A stretch of DNA of 13,093 nt from NCBI GenBank assembly GCA_019240375.1, contig JAFAYN010000285.1, positions 1 to 13,093 of the forward strand, written 5' to 3'. This document shows positions 1 to 5,136 of the stretch, piece by piece. Under the pieces are notes generated by a model. It was not told the DNA's origin. It ran no database searches and saw only the letters and a program-made list of their open reading frames with translations. The position numbers and the translations under genes are program-made. The stretch comes from Gemmatimonadota bacterium (GTDB lineage: Bacteria; Gemmatimonadota; Gemmatimonadetes; Longimicrobiales; Longimicrobiaceae). Positions within the stretch are counted from its first letter, which is position 1. Every line of letters starts with the position of its first letter.

Positions 1-1890
1 GAGCGACACCTCGGGTGCGTATTCCTGGTCGAGCGGCAGGTACAGGAAGGGCTGGGACTCTTCGCTGAGGGAGTGGTACTTCCCGGTCCGGGCCACACCC
101 ACCACCCGGTACACCGCGTCACCGGTCCGGAGCTGTTGCCCGATAGGGTCGTCACCGCCCCATAGAAGCCTGCCGAGCGCCTGGTTCACCACCGCCACGC
201 GCGCACCCCCGGCACGGTCGGAAGGCTGGAACTCGCGGCCCCGTACCAGCGGAATGCGCAGCGTCCGGAAGTACCCGGCTCCCACCCTGGCGAAATCGAC
301 CCCGGGGCCCCCGCCGCCGTCCGCCCCTTCCCGGCTCACCATGGTACGACTGGAGGTGGAGCCCAGCGGGAGCGCACTGGTGAAGCTCGCCTCCTCCACC
401 TCCGGGAGCGAACGGACCTGACGCAGGAGCCGCTCCCGGAACGCCTGCCCCGCGGGGGCCGAAAGACCACGGATCTCCGTGCTTACGGTCCCGACCCCGA
501 CGTTTTTCACCTGGAAGCCGGGGTCGGTCCCGAGCCCCTTCCTGATGGAGCCCGAGAAAACACCGGTGATGGTCAGCAGCAGCAGCGTGGCGGCCGTCTG
601 CACCATCACGAAGCGGCCTCGCAGGCGAGTGGACTCGCGGCTGGCGGTCTGTCCCCCGTTCCGCAGGATGTTCATGACGTCCGTACGTCGTGCCTCCCGC
701 GTGGGGACCAGCACGAAGGCGGCAGCCAGGAACAGAGCGATCAGGAGTGCGAAGCCCGCGACGCGGCCGTCCAGGTGGAGGTTCAGCGCGAGCGGGACGT
801 CGACCGGCGCCTCGACCCGGTTGAGGACGCGGACCGCGGCCGAAGACAGGAGCATCCCCACCAGCGCCCCGGCGAGGCTGAGCGCGAGCCCCTCCAGCAG
901 GAACTGCCGCAGGAGCCGGCGTCGTGAGATCCCCAGCGCCAGCCGGATCGCGGTGTCCCGGCTACGCAGGGAGGCACGCGCCAGGAGCATCCCCGAGACG
1001 TTGGAAACCGCGGCCAGCAGGAGACATCCGCAGGCGAGCATCAGGACGGAAAGGAGGCCCAGCGCCCCGATCCGCAGCGGCCCGTTCAACTGGTCCGCGC
1101 GGGTCAGCGTTACGCGCCTGGTCCTTCCCATGACGGAGCCGCTCTCCGGGAGGTGCGCGACGACCTGTGCCAGCCGCTCGGACGCTGCCTCGACCCCGGG
1201 AGAGCCGCGAATCCTCCCCACGAGCTGCAGCCAGCTGGTCGATGGATCGCTCAGCAGGGTGGTGCCGGGCTTCAGGATCGGCTGGGCCGCGAGCGGGACC
1301 CACAGCTCCGGGCCGAAGCCGCGCGTCGTACCCGTGAACTCTTCTGGAGCGACACCGATGATCGTGAAGCTCTGGCCGTTCAGCGTGAGCGGCCGCCCGA
1401 CCACCGCGGGATCGCCGGCGAACCGTCGCCGCCACAGGGCATGGCTCAACACGGCGGCGTTGGCGTCCGACGGCTCGGCCGCGAAGAACCGCCCGAGGCG
1501 CGGCGCCGTCCCGAGCACCCGGAAGTAGTTCGGGCTCGCGACCATTCCCCAGACCCGTTCGGCGCCACCCGGGCGCTCCACGCTCATCGCCACGGTGGTA
1601 TATGCCGCCAGCTCGTCGAACACGCCGGAAGCATCGCGGAGCCGGGTGTACGCGGGGTTGGAAAAGGTGTTGACCTTGGTTCCGTCGTCGAACACGGCGG
1701 AGACCGTCCGTACCGCGTCGGGGTCGCGGATGCCGGGCACCGGACGGAAGAGGAGACTGTCGGCCAGGCTGAAGACGGTCGTCACCACCGCGATGCCGAG
1801 TCCGACGACGAGCACCGAAACCACCAGGAACCCCGGGGTTCTGGCGAGAGCGCGGCAGGCCAGGCGTATGTCCCGTCCGAGATCGTTCAC
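1..1890 (-). CDS. ADOP/MacB-family ABC transporter permease (3' end outside window)
   Basis: The frame is open from a GTG at 1890 to the window edge (630 codons). GGAGGTG lies about 5 nt upstream and fixes the start. Residue 1 onward fits the start of acidobacterial-type orphan permeases: a basic stretch, a PGF motif, then a membrane helix at about 19-42 ending in SLLFRPVPG. A MacB-type periplasmic domain follows (about 45-240). The FtsX core begins near 265 with helices around LGLLSVLMLACGCLLLAAVS, then the coupling segment LARASLRSRDTAIRLALGIS, two more helices to about 405, and another helix near 430. A second periplasmic domain starts after that. Family members are about 800-880 aa, so roughly the last 200 residues, including the second FtsX domain, are missing. 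No ATPase is visible, which is usual for this orphan class. It lies 52 nt after the DsbA-like gene on the same strand, so co-transcription with the peptide genes is plausible. The substrate is unknown. Confidence 0.9.
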   Translation of the reverse strand, partial: MNDLGRDIRLACRALARTPGFLVVSVLVVGLGIAVVTTVFSLADSLLFRPVPGIRDPDAVRTVSAVFDDGTKVNTFSNPAYTRLRDASGVFDELAAYTTVAMSVERPGGAERVWGMVASPNYFRVLGTAPRLGRFFAAEPSDANAAVLSHALWRRRFAGDPAVVGRPLTLNGQSFTIIGVAPEEFTGTTRGFGPELWVPLAAQPILKPGTTLLSDPSTSWLQLVGRIRGSPGVEAASERLAQVVAHLPESGSVMGRTRRVTLTRADQLNGPLRIGALGLLSVLMLACGCLLLAAVSNVSGMLLARASLRSRDTAIRLALGISRRRLLRQFLLEGLALSLAGALVGMLLSSAAVRVLNRVEAPVDVPLALNLHLDGRVAGFALLIALFLAAAFVLVPTREARRTDVMNILRNGGQTASRESTRLRGRFVMVQTAATLLLLTITGVFSGSIRKGLGTDPGFQVKNVGVGTVSTEIRGLSAPAGQAFRERLLRQVRSLPEVEEASFTSALPLGSTSSRTMVSREGADGGGGPGVDFARVGAGYFRTLRIPLVRGREFQPSDRAGGARVAVVNQALGRLLWGGDDPIGQQLRTGDAVYRVVGVARTGKYHSLSEESQPFLYLPLDQEYAPEVSL

Positions 1891-1928
1891 GGGGCACCTC
1901 CGCGCCTGTTCAGGATCATCTTGAACAT
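1887..1928 (-). CDS. 13-codon upstream ORF overlapping the permease start (speculative)
   Basis: ATG at 1928-1926 opens a 13-codon frame, MFKMILNRRGGAP. Its TGA (1889-1887) overlaps the permease GTG in a GTGA junction. The strong GGAGGTG for the permease lies inside this mini-ORF, so ribosomes translating it would clear the permease initiation site and could couple its translation. Its own ribosome binding site is weak (only a GGGGCG stretch upstream). The segment KMILN resembles the RLILN/RTILN starts of the nearby secreted peptides, so it could also be a degenerate remnant of a peptide leader. It may equally be a chance ORF in the 52-nt gap. Confidence 0.25.
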   Translation of the reverse strand: MFKMILNRRGGAP

Positions 1929-1942
1929 CGTATTCGCCCCGG

Positions 1943-2635
1943 TCAATTCGTGGCGGTACGGACGGGAGAAGATTTCTCCAGGGCCTGGTCGATCTGCTCT
2001 GCGATCCTGTCTTCCGTCAGTTCCCCTCTCAACATCATCCCGTTCACGATCAACGTGGGCGTCGCGTTGATTCCGATCCTGGCGCCGAGCTCGACGTCCC
2101 TCTCGACGAGCGGATCCGACGTCCGCTCCCGCATGCAGGCATCGAACCGGCCCAGGTCCGCCACCCGGGCACGGGCCGCCAGGTCGTGCCATGCCACCTG
2201 GCCGATCTCCCGCTGGCGGCTGAACAGGGCATCGTGATACGTCCGGAAGGCGCCCTGGGCTCCGGCACATTCCGCAGCCACGGAGGCCGACCGAGCGTAA
2301 GGATGAATGGACTCCAGCGGATAGTGCCGATAGACGAGGTCCAGCCGATCACCATATCTCCGCTGCAGATTCGTGAGCACGGGCTGCAGCTTTGCGCAGA
2401 ACGGACATTGAAAATCGGAGAACTCGACCAGGGTGACGGGTGCCGCTCGGTTTCCGAACGGGTTCCCTCCGGAAGCGATCTCCTTCCATCCCGAAACCGG
2501 GACCGGATCCACGGCGATTGCGGCGGCATTTGCGCGGGCTCCGTATCCGAGCTGCTCCCGGACGACGAGCCCGGTCACGACCAGCGCACAGGTCATGAGG
2601 ACGACGCTCGTAATGTTGGAAACAATATTCTTCAT
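1943..2635 (-). CDS. DsbA-like thiol:disulfide oxidoreductase (thioredoxin-4 fold), membrane-anchored
   Basis: The product is 230 aa. An N-terminal hydrophobic segment (about 5-25) looks like a signal anchor, placing the catalytic domain outside the cytoplasmic membrane. The thioredoxin-like domain spans about 60-220: beta strand APVTLVEFSDF, active site CPFC at 77-80, the helical insertion with HPYARSASVAAECA, and the cis-proline loop ATPT (Pro193) before LIVNG. Two further cysteines (123 and 167) sit where many DsbA/BdbD/thioredoxin-4 proteins carry a second pair. Such proteins oxidise or isomerise cysteines in exported substrates. The ATG at 2635 is chosen because upstream sequence in the same frame has no protein-like character, although no good Shine-Dalgarno precedes it. 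It follows three genes for six-cysteine secreted peptides on the same strand, so those are the obvious candidate substrates. That link is inference. A general periplasmic role is the alternative. Confidence 0.9.
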   Translation of the reverse strand: MKNIVSNITSVVLMTCALVVTGLVVREQLGYGARANAAAIAVDPVPVSGWKEIASGGNPFGNRAAPVTLVEFSDFQCPFCAKLQPVLTNLQRRYGDRLDLVYRHYPLESIHPYARSASVAAECAGAQGAFRTYHDALFSRQREIGQVAWHDLAARARVADLGRFDACMRERTSDPLVERDVELGARIGINATPTLIVNGMMLRGELTEDRIAEQIDQALEKSSPVRTATN

Positions 2636-2708
2636 GAGGAATTCGATGGAGGATCGGGTGATTCCGGGTACGGCGGGGTGCAGGGTCGTGCATGGTCCCG
2701 GTGGACCG

Positions 2709-2740
2709 CGGGTGGCCGCCCATGCGTGGGCAGCCACCCG
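2709..2740 (-). other. Strong stem-loop between peptide gene 3 and the DsbA-like gene
   Basis: On the coding (minus) strand the arms GGGTGGCTGCCCA and TGGGCGGCCACCC, plus a closing outer G:C pair, form a 14-bp stem with one A/C mismatch around the loop CGCA. No T-run follows, so it is not a typical intrinsic terminator. Lying between the small-peptide genes and the single oxidoreductase gene, it could act as a processing or stability element, or as a partial terminator that lowers downstream expression. Confidence 0.6.
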
Positions 2741-2750
2741 GTATCCGTCG

Positions 2751-2771
2751 TGGAGGTTCGGCGTTCCTCCA
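2751..2771 (-). other. Small stem-loop directly after peptide gene 3
   Basis: A TGGAGG/CCTCCA inverted repeat with a 9-nt loop begins 3 nt after the peptide stop codon at 2775. On its own it is a weak hairpin. Together with the stronger one at 2709-2740 it makes this 139-nt gap highly structured. It could help define the 3' end of a short peptide mRNA. Confidence 0.35.
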
Positions 2772-2774
2772 GGT

Positions 2775-2948
2775 CTACTTCGCCCCGCAGGAAAACAGGT
2801 TCGCGGCGCAATAGTTGTCGCCGCAACAGGTGGTGCCGAACCACGTCGTACAGCAGGCCTGTACCGGGGGTTGCTCTTCCGCGTGGAGATACCGAGCCCC
2901 ACTCAGAACCACCACCAGTGCAGCCAGGTTGAGAGCCGACCGCTTCAT
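2775..2948 (-). CDS. Secreted six-cysteine mini-protein, paralog 3 (57 aa)
   Basis: The ATG at 2948 has GGAGG 8 nt upstream. Residues 1-23 form a clear signal peptide: MKR, a hydrophobic core (LNLAALVVVLSG), then LHA before the predicted signal peptidase I cut, leaving a 34-aa mature part beginning with Glu. The mature part has cysteines at 32, 33, 41, 42, 47 and 54 (CC-x7-CC-x4-C-x6-C), enough for three disulfides. An ANLF segment sits before the last cysteine. The leader matches that of paralog 1 closely, and the first 24 residues and the cysteine order are shared by all three genes, while loop residues differ. I do not recognise the family. Candidate roles are a disulfide-rich antimicrobial or toxin, an extracellular signal, or a metal-binding peptide. 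The gene is 37 nt after paralog 2 and 139 nt before the DsbA-like gene. Confidence 0.8.
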   Translation of the reverse strand: MKRSALNLAALVVVLSGARYLHAEEQPPVQACCTTWFGTTCCGDNYCAANLFSCGAK

Positions 2949-2985
2949 GGGCTTTCCCTCCACCAGGAGTTGAGAAGGGGGAGCG

Positions 2986-3162
2986 TCACTTCGTTGCACT
3001 GCACGAGAAGAGATCCGCCTGGCAGGTGGTACCGCAGCACTTGGCATCCCCGAAGGTGGGTGAGCAGCACGCCTGTACCAGGGGGACCACCTCCGCATGG
3101 AGATGGCCGGCTCCGCCGAAGATCAGGGCCAGCGCGATGGAGTTGAGGATCAGCCGCTTCAT
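2986..3162 (-). CDS. Secreted six-cysteine mini-protein, paralog 2 (58 aa)
   Basis: It starts at ATG 3162 with only a weak CGGGA upstream. The start is supported by alignment to the other two paralogs, all of which begin MKR and have LN at residues 6-7. Residues 1-23 are a signal peptide ending in LHA. The mature part (35 aa) carries cysteines at 32, 33, 42, 43, 47 and 54: CC-x8-CC-x3-C-x6-C, with ADLF before the last cysteine. The loop between the two CC pairs (SPTFGDAK) differs from the other copies, while the framework is kept. It is the middle gene of the tandem array, 59 nt after paralog 1. No function can be assigned from sequence. Paralogy with its neighbours and likely co-transcription with the DsbA-like gene are the main clues. 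Confidence 0.8.
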   Translation of the reverse strand: MKRLILNSIALALIFGGAGHLHAEVVPLVQACCSPTFGDAKCCGTTCQADLFSCSATK

Positions 3163-3221
3163 GATGTTTTCCCGTGTGAAGGTATCGGACGAGCCCGTAA
3201 TGTCCCAGTAATGTCTTGGAC

Positions 3222-3404
3222 TTACAGCGCCACGCAATAGAACGGGTTGGCATAACAGACTCCCTCGCCGCAGCAACGCATCCCGGTCAGTCCGGACACA
3301 CAGCAGGCTACGGGCTGCTGCACGGGGGCATCTTCGGCGTGTAGGTACCGTGCCCCGGCAAAGAGGATCGCCAGGGCAGCCAGGTTGAGAATGGTACGTT
3401 TCAT
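3222..3404 (-). CDS. Secreted six-cysteine mini-protein, paralog 1 (60 aa)
   Basis: It starts at ATG 3404 with AGGCGGG a few nt upstream. The signal peptide has MKR, a hydrophobic core (ILNLAALAILFAG), then RYLHA with predicted cleavage before Glu24. The mature part is 37 aa with cysteines at 34, 35, 44, 45, 50 and 57: CC-x8-CC-x4-C-x6-C. ANPF before the last cysteine corresponds to ANLF/ADLF in the other copies. Three extra residues lie between the cleavage site and the first CC. It is the first of the three tandem copies and is preceded by about 258 nt without a convincing gene, so the array's own promoter may lie there. Product class and function are unknown. Six regularly spaced cysteines in a short exported peptide argue for a folded, disulfide-stabilised product. 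Confidence 0.8.
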   Translation of the reverse strand: MKRTILNLAALAILFAGARYLHAEDAPVQQPVACCVSGLTGMRCCGEGVCYANPFYCVAL

Positions 3405-3440
3405 TGATACCCGCCTTTTGAAAGAGAGAACCGCCACACG

Positions 3441-3465
3441 CTGTCCAGCAATACGCAATGGACAG
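3441..3465 (-). promoter_or_regulatory. Inverted repeat 5' of the peptide array (possible operator or leader hairpin)
   Basis: CTGTCCA (3441-3447) and TGGACAG (3459-3465) form a perfect 7-bp inverted repeat with an 11-nt spacer, 37-61 nt before the first peptide start. The arm spacing, about two helical turns from end to end, suits a dimeric DNA-binding protein. It could equally fold as an mRNA hairpin upstream of the ribosome binding site. No regulator gene is visible nearby. Confidence 0.35.
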
Positions 3466-3613
3466 CACACATGCCGGACGGGGAGTCACGGCAAAGCATC
3501 CAGGTCCTGGGGGGAACAGGACGAGCCGTCTGGAAGATGGAAGTTACGGCAATGTTTCGGGGCCTGGCATCAATACGTGACATGCCGGAACCGCTGTCCG
3601 GAGCACGGAATCT

Positions 3614-3643
3614 CGAGAACGAACACCGCGGTACTCGCTCTCG
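3614..3643 (-). terminator. Terminator-like hairpin after the small membrane protein gene
   Basis: On the minus strand CGAGAGCGAG and TTCGTTCTCG pair over 10 bp, including two G-U pairs, around a 10-nt loop. The hairpin starts about 20 nt after the stop codon at 3663. No T-run follows, so it is either a weak or factor-dependent terminator or only a structured 3' end. If it stops transcription, the peptide array needs its own promoter. Confidence 0.35.
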
Positions 3644-3662
3644 GGAGAAGACGACAACTGCT

Positions 3663-4025
3663 TCAGATCGCCTTGACTCGCTGCGCGTCGGGATTCAGAG
3701 GCTCCCCACCGCTCCGGAGCTGCCGGTCGAAGGCGACCTCCGCGGTGAGACGGTCGACCGTACTGCGAAGACCGCATACCTCCGCTTCCAGATCGGCGAA
3801 CCGCTTTCCTTCGGGAGACTCCAGGAACGCTTCCCGGAAGCGGATCAGCGCCTCCACGATGGGATTGACCGCAAAGCGCGCAGTGATACCTATCACAGGG
3901 ACGAGGAGGACGATCGTCACGAGGATGAAGAAGATTACGTCCTCGATCCAGATGGGAGGCATGAGTCGGATCGTGATGAAGGTGAGTATTGCGGATCCGG
4001 ATATGGTCGGGGAGACCGACATCAT
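3663..4025 (-). CDS. Small membrane protein with a C-terminal coiled coil
   Basis: The frame gives 120 aa from ATG 4025, or 99 aa from the in-frame ATG at 3962 (MPPIWIEDV), which looks like the more natural N-terminus. Neither start has a clear Shine-Dalgarno. From the second start a single strong membrane helix follows at once (DVIFFILVTIVLLVPVIGI). A juxtamembrane helix comes next, then a charged heptad-like stretch (KRFADLEAEVCGLRSTVDRL) typical of a short coiled coil. The tail is polar. I cannot name a family. The layout (short N-terminus, one helix, cytoplasmic coiled coil) resembles small accessory membrane proteins, possibly oligomeric. It lies upstream of the peptide array on the same strand but with a 258-nt gap and a hairpin between, so membership in that unit is uncertain. 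Confidence 0.7.
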   Translation of the reverse strand: MMSVSPTISGSAILTFITIRLMPPIWIEDVIFFILVTIVLLVPVIGITARFAVNPIVEALIRFREAFLESPEGKRFADLEAEVCGLRSTVDRLTAEVAFDRQLRSGGEPLNPDAQRVKAI

Positions 4026-4065
4026 TTACAGGCTACAACTTACGCGCATAGAATACGACAGATAC

Positions 4066-4094
4066 ACTATAATGAGCACACAATAAGTCCGCAA
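4066..4094 (-). promoter_or_regulatory. Putative promoter for the small membrane protein gene
   Basis: On the minus strand TTGCGG (4094-4089), a 17-nt spacer and TATAGT (4071-4066) fit a sigma-70-type promoter, with five of six matches in the -10 box. It sits in the most AT-rich stretch of the window. The predicted transcript would start near 4059, about 34 nt before the first possible ATG. Identified by eye only. Confidence 0.4.
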
Positions 4095-4133
4095 GCATAC
4101 CGTACCAGAATCCAGCCTTATTGAGCCAGCAAG

Positions 4134-4162
4134 CAAAAGAAAGAAGTTGTCAGCGATCCGCT
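4134..4162 (-). terminator. Possible weak terminator after the LysM gene
   Basis: A 4-bp stem, AGCG/CGCT with a 3-nt loop, overlaps the stop codon of the LysM gene. It is followed on the minus strand by a pyrimidine tract containing CTTCTTTCTTTT. The stem is short, so termination would be inefficient. The T-rich tract is the stronger part of the signal. Confidence 0.25.
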
Positions 4163-5042
4163 ACTTCCCCGGGATCACCAGCGTGTCCCCCAGCCGCACC
4201 TCGTCCGAGGTCATGTGGTTCGCGAGGCGGATCGCCGCCGGGCTCACGCCGTAGCGTCGCGAGATCCCGAACAGCGTGTCGCCCGTCACCACCCTGTGCT
4301 TCCGGGTGCCGCTGCTCGCCGTGGGGCTGGTGGGCAAGACGGAACCGGTGGTCGTCCGGGCGGGTGTCGCGGACCCGCTCTTCGGCGGCGTGGTTCCTCT
4401 CCTTGCGATAGAGTCGGATCGAGGGATCGGAATTCCCCTCTTCGTCGTGGAATCCGCCCGGACGGCAGGTGCCTTCCTGGCGGTGGAGTCCGCGGGCGCG
4501 GGCTTCGGCTTCGCGGCGGGCGCGGTGGGGATGTGCAGCGTGGTCCCCCGCTTCGGGCTCTCCTCCTTCACGCCCGGATTCGCGGCGCGCAGGGCCGCGA
4601 CGGTCACGCCGTAGCGCCTGGCGATCTGCGTGAGCGTCTGCCCGGGCGCCACCTCGTGCGTGCGGGCGGCGGTCCTCGCCGGCTCCTTTTTCGGCTGCGC
4701 GGCCGTGGCCGTAGACGCAATAGTGTCACTCCGCGCCGGCTTCGCGGCGGCGGTGCTGTCGGCGGCGGTATCGGCCTGCTCGGCGGAGGCGCTGTCGGCG
4801 GGCTCGGCCTTCGGCGGGGGGGGATCCGCGTGCACCGGGGCCATCCGGGGCTCGCGCGACACCGCCTGCCCGGTGCTTTCCACCGCGAAGGGGGTGCGCC
4901 ACCGCTCCGGGGTCGCCGTCGCGGAGGCGGCGACGGGCACCGTGTCGGCCGGAGCCGCCGGGGTGACCGGCTGCTGGGCCTGGGGAGAAGGCTCGGGCGA
5001 CGCCGCGGCGAGGGCAAGCGCGATCAGACCGTGGAGGTACAT
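4161..5042 (-). CDS. Secreted protein with two LysM domains
   Basis: The product is 293 aa from ATG 5042; a GTG immediately before it at 5045 is an equally possible start. The N-terminus is a short signal peptide (MYLHGLIALALAAA). A long Ala/Pro/Ser/Thr-rich linker follows, with repeated ADS/SDS-type units. LysM1 is at about 129-172 (HEVAPGQTLTQIARRYGVTV to LHIP), and LysM2 closes the protein at about 249-291 (HRVVTGDTLFGISRRYGVSP to LVIPG). A second low-complexity linker with imperfect repeats (RADSTTKRG, RSDSIARRG) joins them. LysM domains bind N-acetylglucosamine-containing glycans such as peptidoglycan. No catalytic domain is present, so this looks like a cell-wall binding or scaffold protein of the periplasm or surface. 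It is downstream of the DedA gene, but a strong hairpin between them suggests a separate transcript. Confidence 0.9.
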   Translation of the reverse strand: MYLHGLIALALAAASPEPSPQAQQPVTPAAPADTVPVAASATATPERWRTPFAVESTGQAVSREPRMAPVHADPPPPKAEPADSASAEQADTAADSTAAAKPARSDTIASTATAAQPKKEPARTAARTHEVAPGQTLTQIARRYGVTVAALRAANPGVKEESPKRGTTLHIPTAPAAKPKPAPADSTARKAPAVRADSTTKRGIPIPRSDSIARRGTTPPKSGSATPARTTTGSVLPTSPTASSGTRKHRVVTGDTLFGISRRYGVSPAAIRLANHMTSDEVRLGDTLVIPGK

Positions 5043-5066
5043 CACCGGGATCCGGGGGGAAGGAAG

Positions 5067-5090
5067 GAGGCGCGTGCGAGCACGCGCCTC
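5067..5090 (-). terminator. Hairpin terminator after the DedA-family gene
   Basis: GAGGCGCGTGC and GCACGCGCCTC are perfect 11-bp arms with almost no loop (in practice a 10-bp stem with loop CTCG). On the minus strand a CTTCCTTCC pyrimidine tail follows. On the plus strand CTCTTTTCT follows, so it could work in both directions. It ends only about 24 nt before the LysM start codon. Confidence 0.6.
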
Positions 5091-5136
5091 AGGCTCTTTT
5101 CTACGAACGGGACGACGGCAGGATCCGTGCGCCGGA

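Larger units (their letters stand above)
3405..3662. other. Gene-free leader region upstream of the peptide array
   Basis: No convincing gene lies in these 258 nt. Short minus-strand frames exist (one ends at 3401 in an ATGA overlap with the peptide start), but they show no signal peptide or cysteine framework. The region holds two inverted repeats, annotated separately. On the minus strand it also has two pairs of near-direct repeats: TCCGGCATGT occurs twice, and TTGCCGTAACTTCC recurs as TTGCCGTGACTCCC. No good -35/-10 pair was found by eye. It is the best place to look for an array promoter or a structured 5' leader. Confidence 0.5.

Noticed and set aside
479..1528. A 349-codon plus-strand open frame in the permease region
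   Set aside because: It is antisense to a clear ADOP permease frame. Its Arg/Ser-rich composition has no recognisable motif.
3401..3583. A 60-codon minus-strand frame ending in an ATGA overlap with the first peptide gene
   Set aside because: The overlap is suggestive, but the product has no signal peptide, hydrophobic segment or shared cysteine pattern. It is kept only as a possible leader ORF.
3385..4124. Two overlapping plus-strand open frames of 217-233 codons opposite the small membrane protein
   Set aside because: They are Arg/Asp-rich and motif-free. The opposite strand encodes a coherent membrane helix and coiled coil with a plausible promoter.
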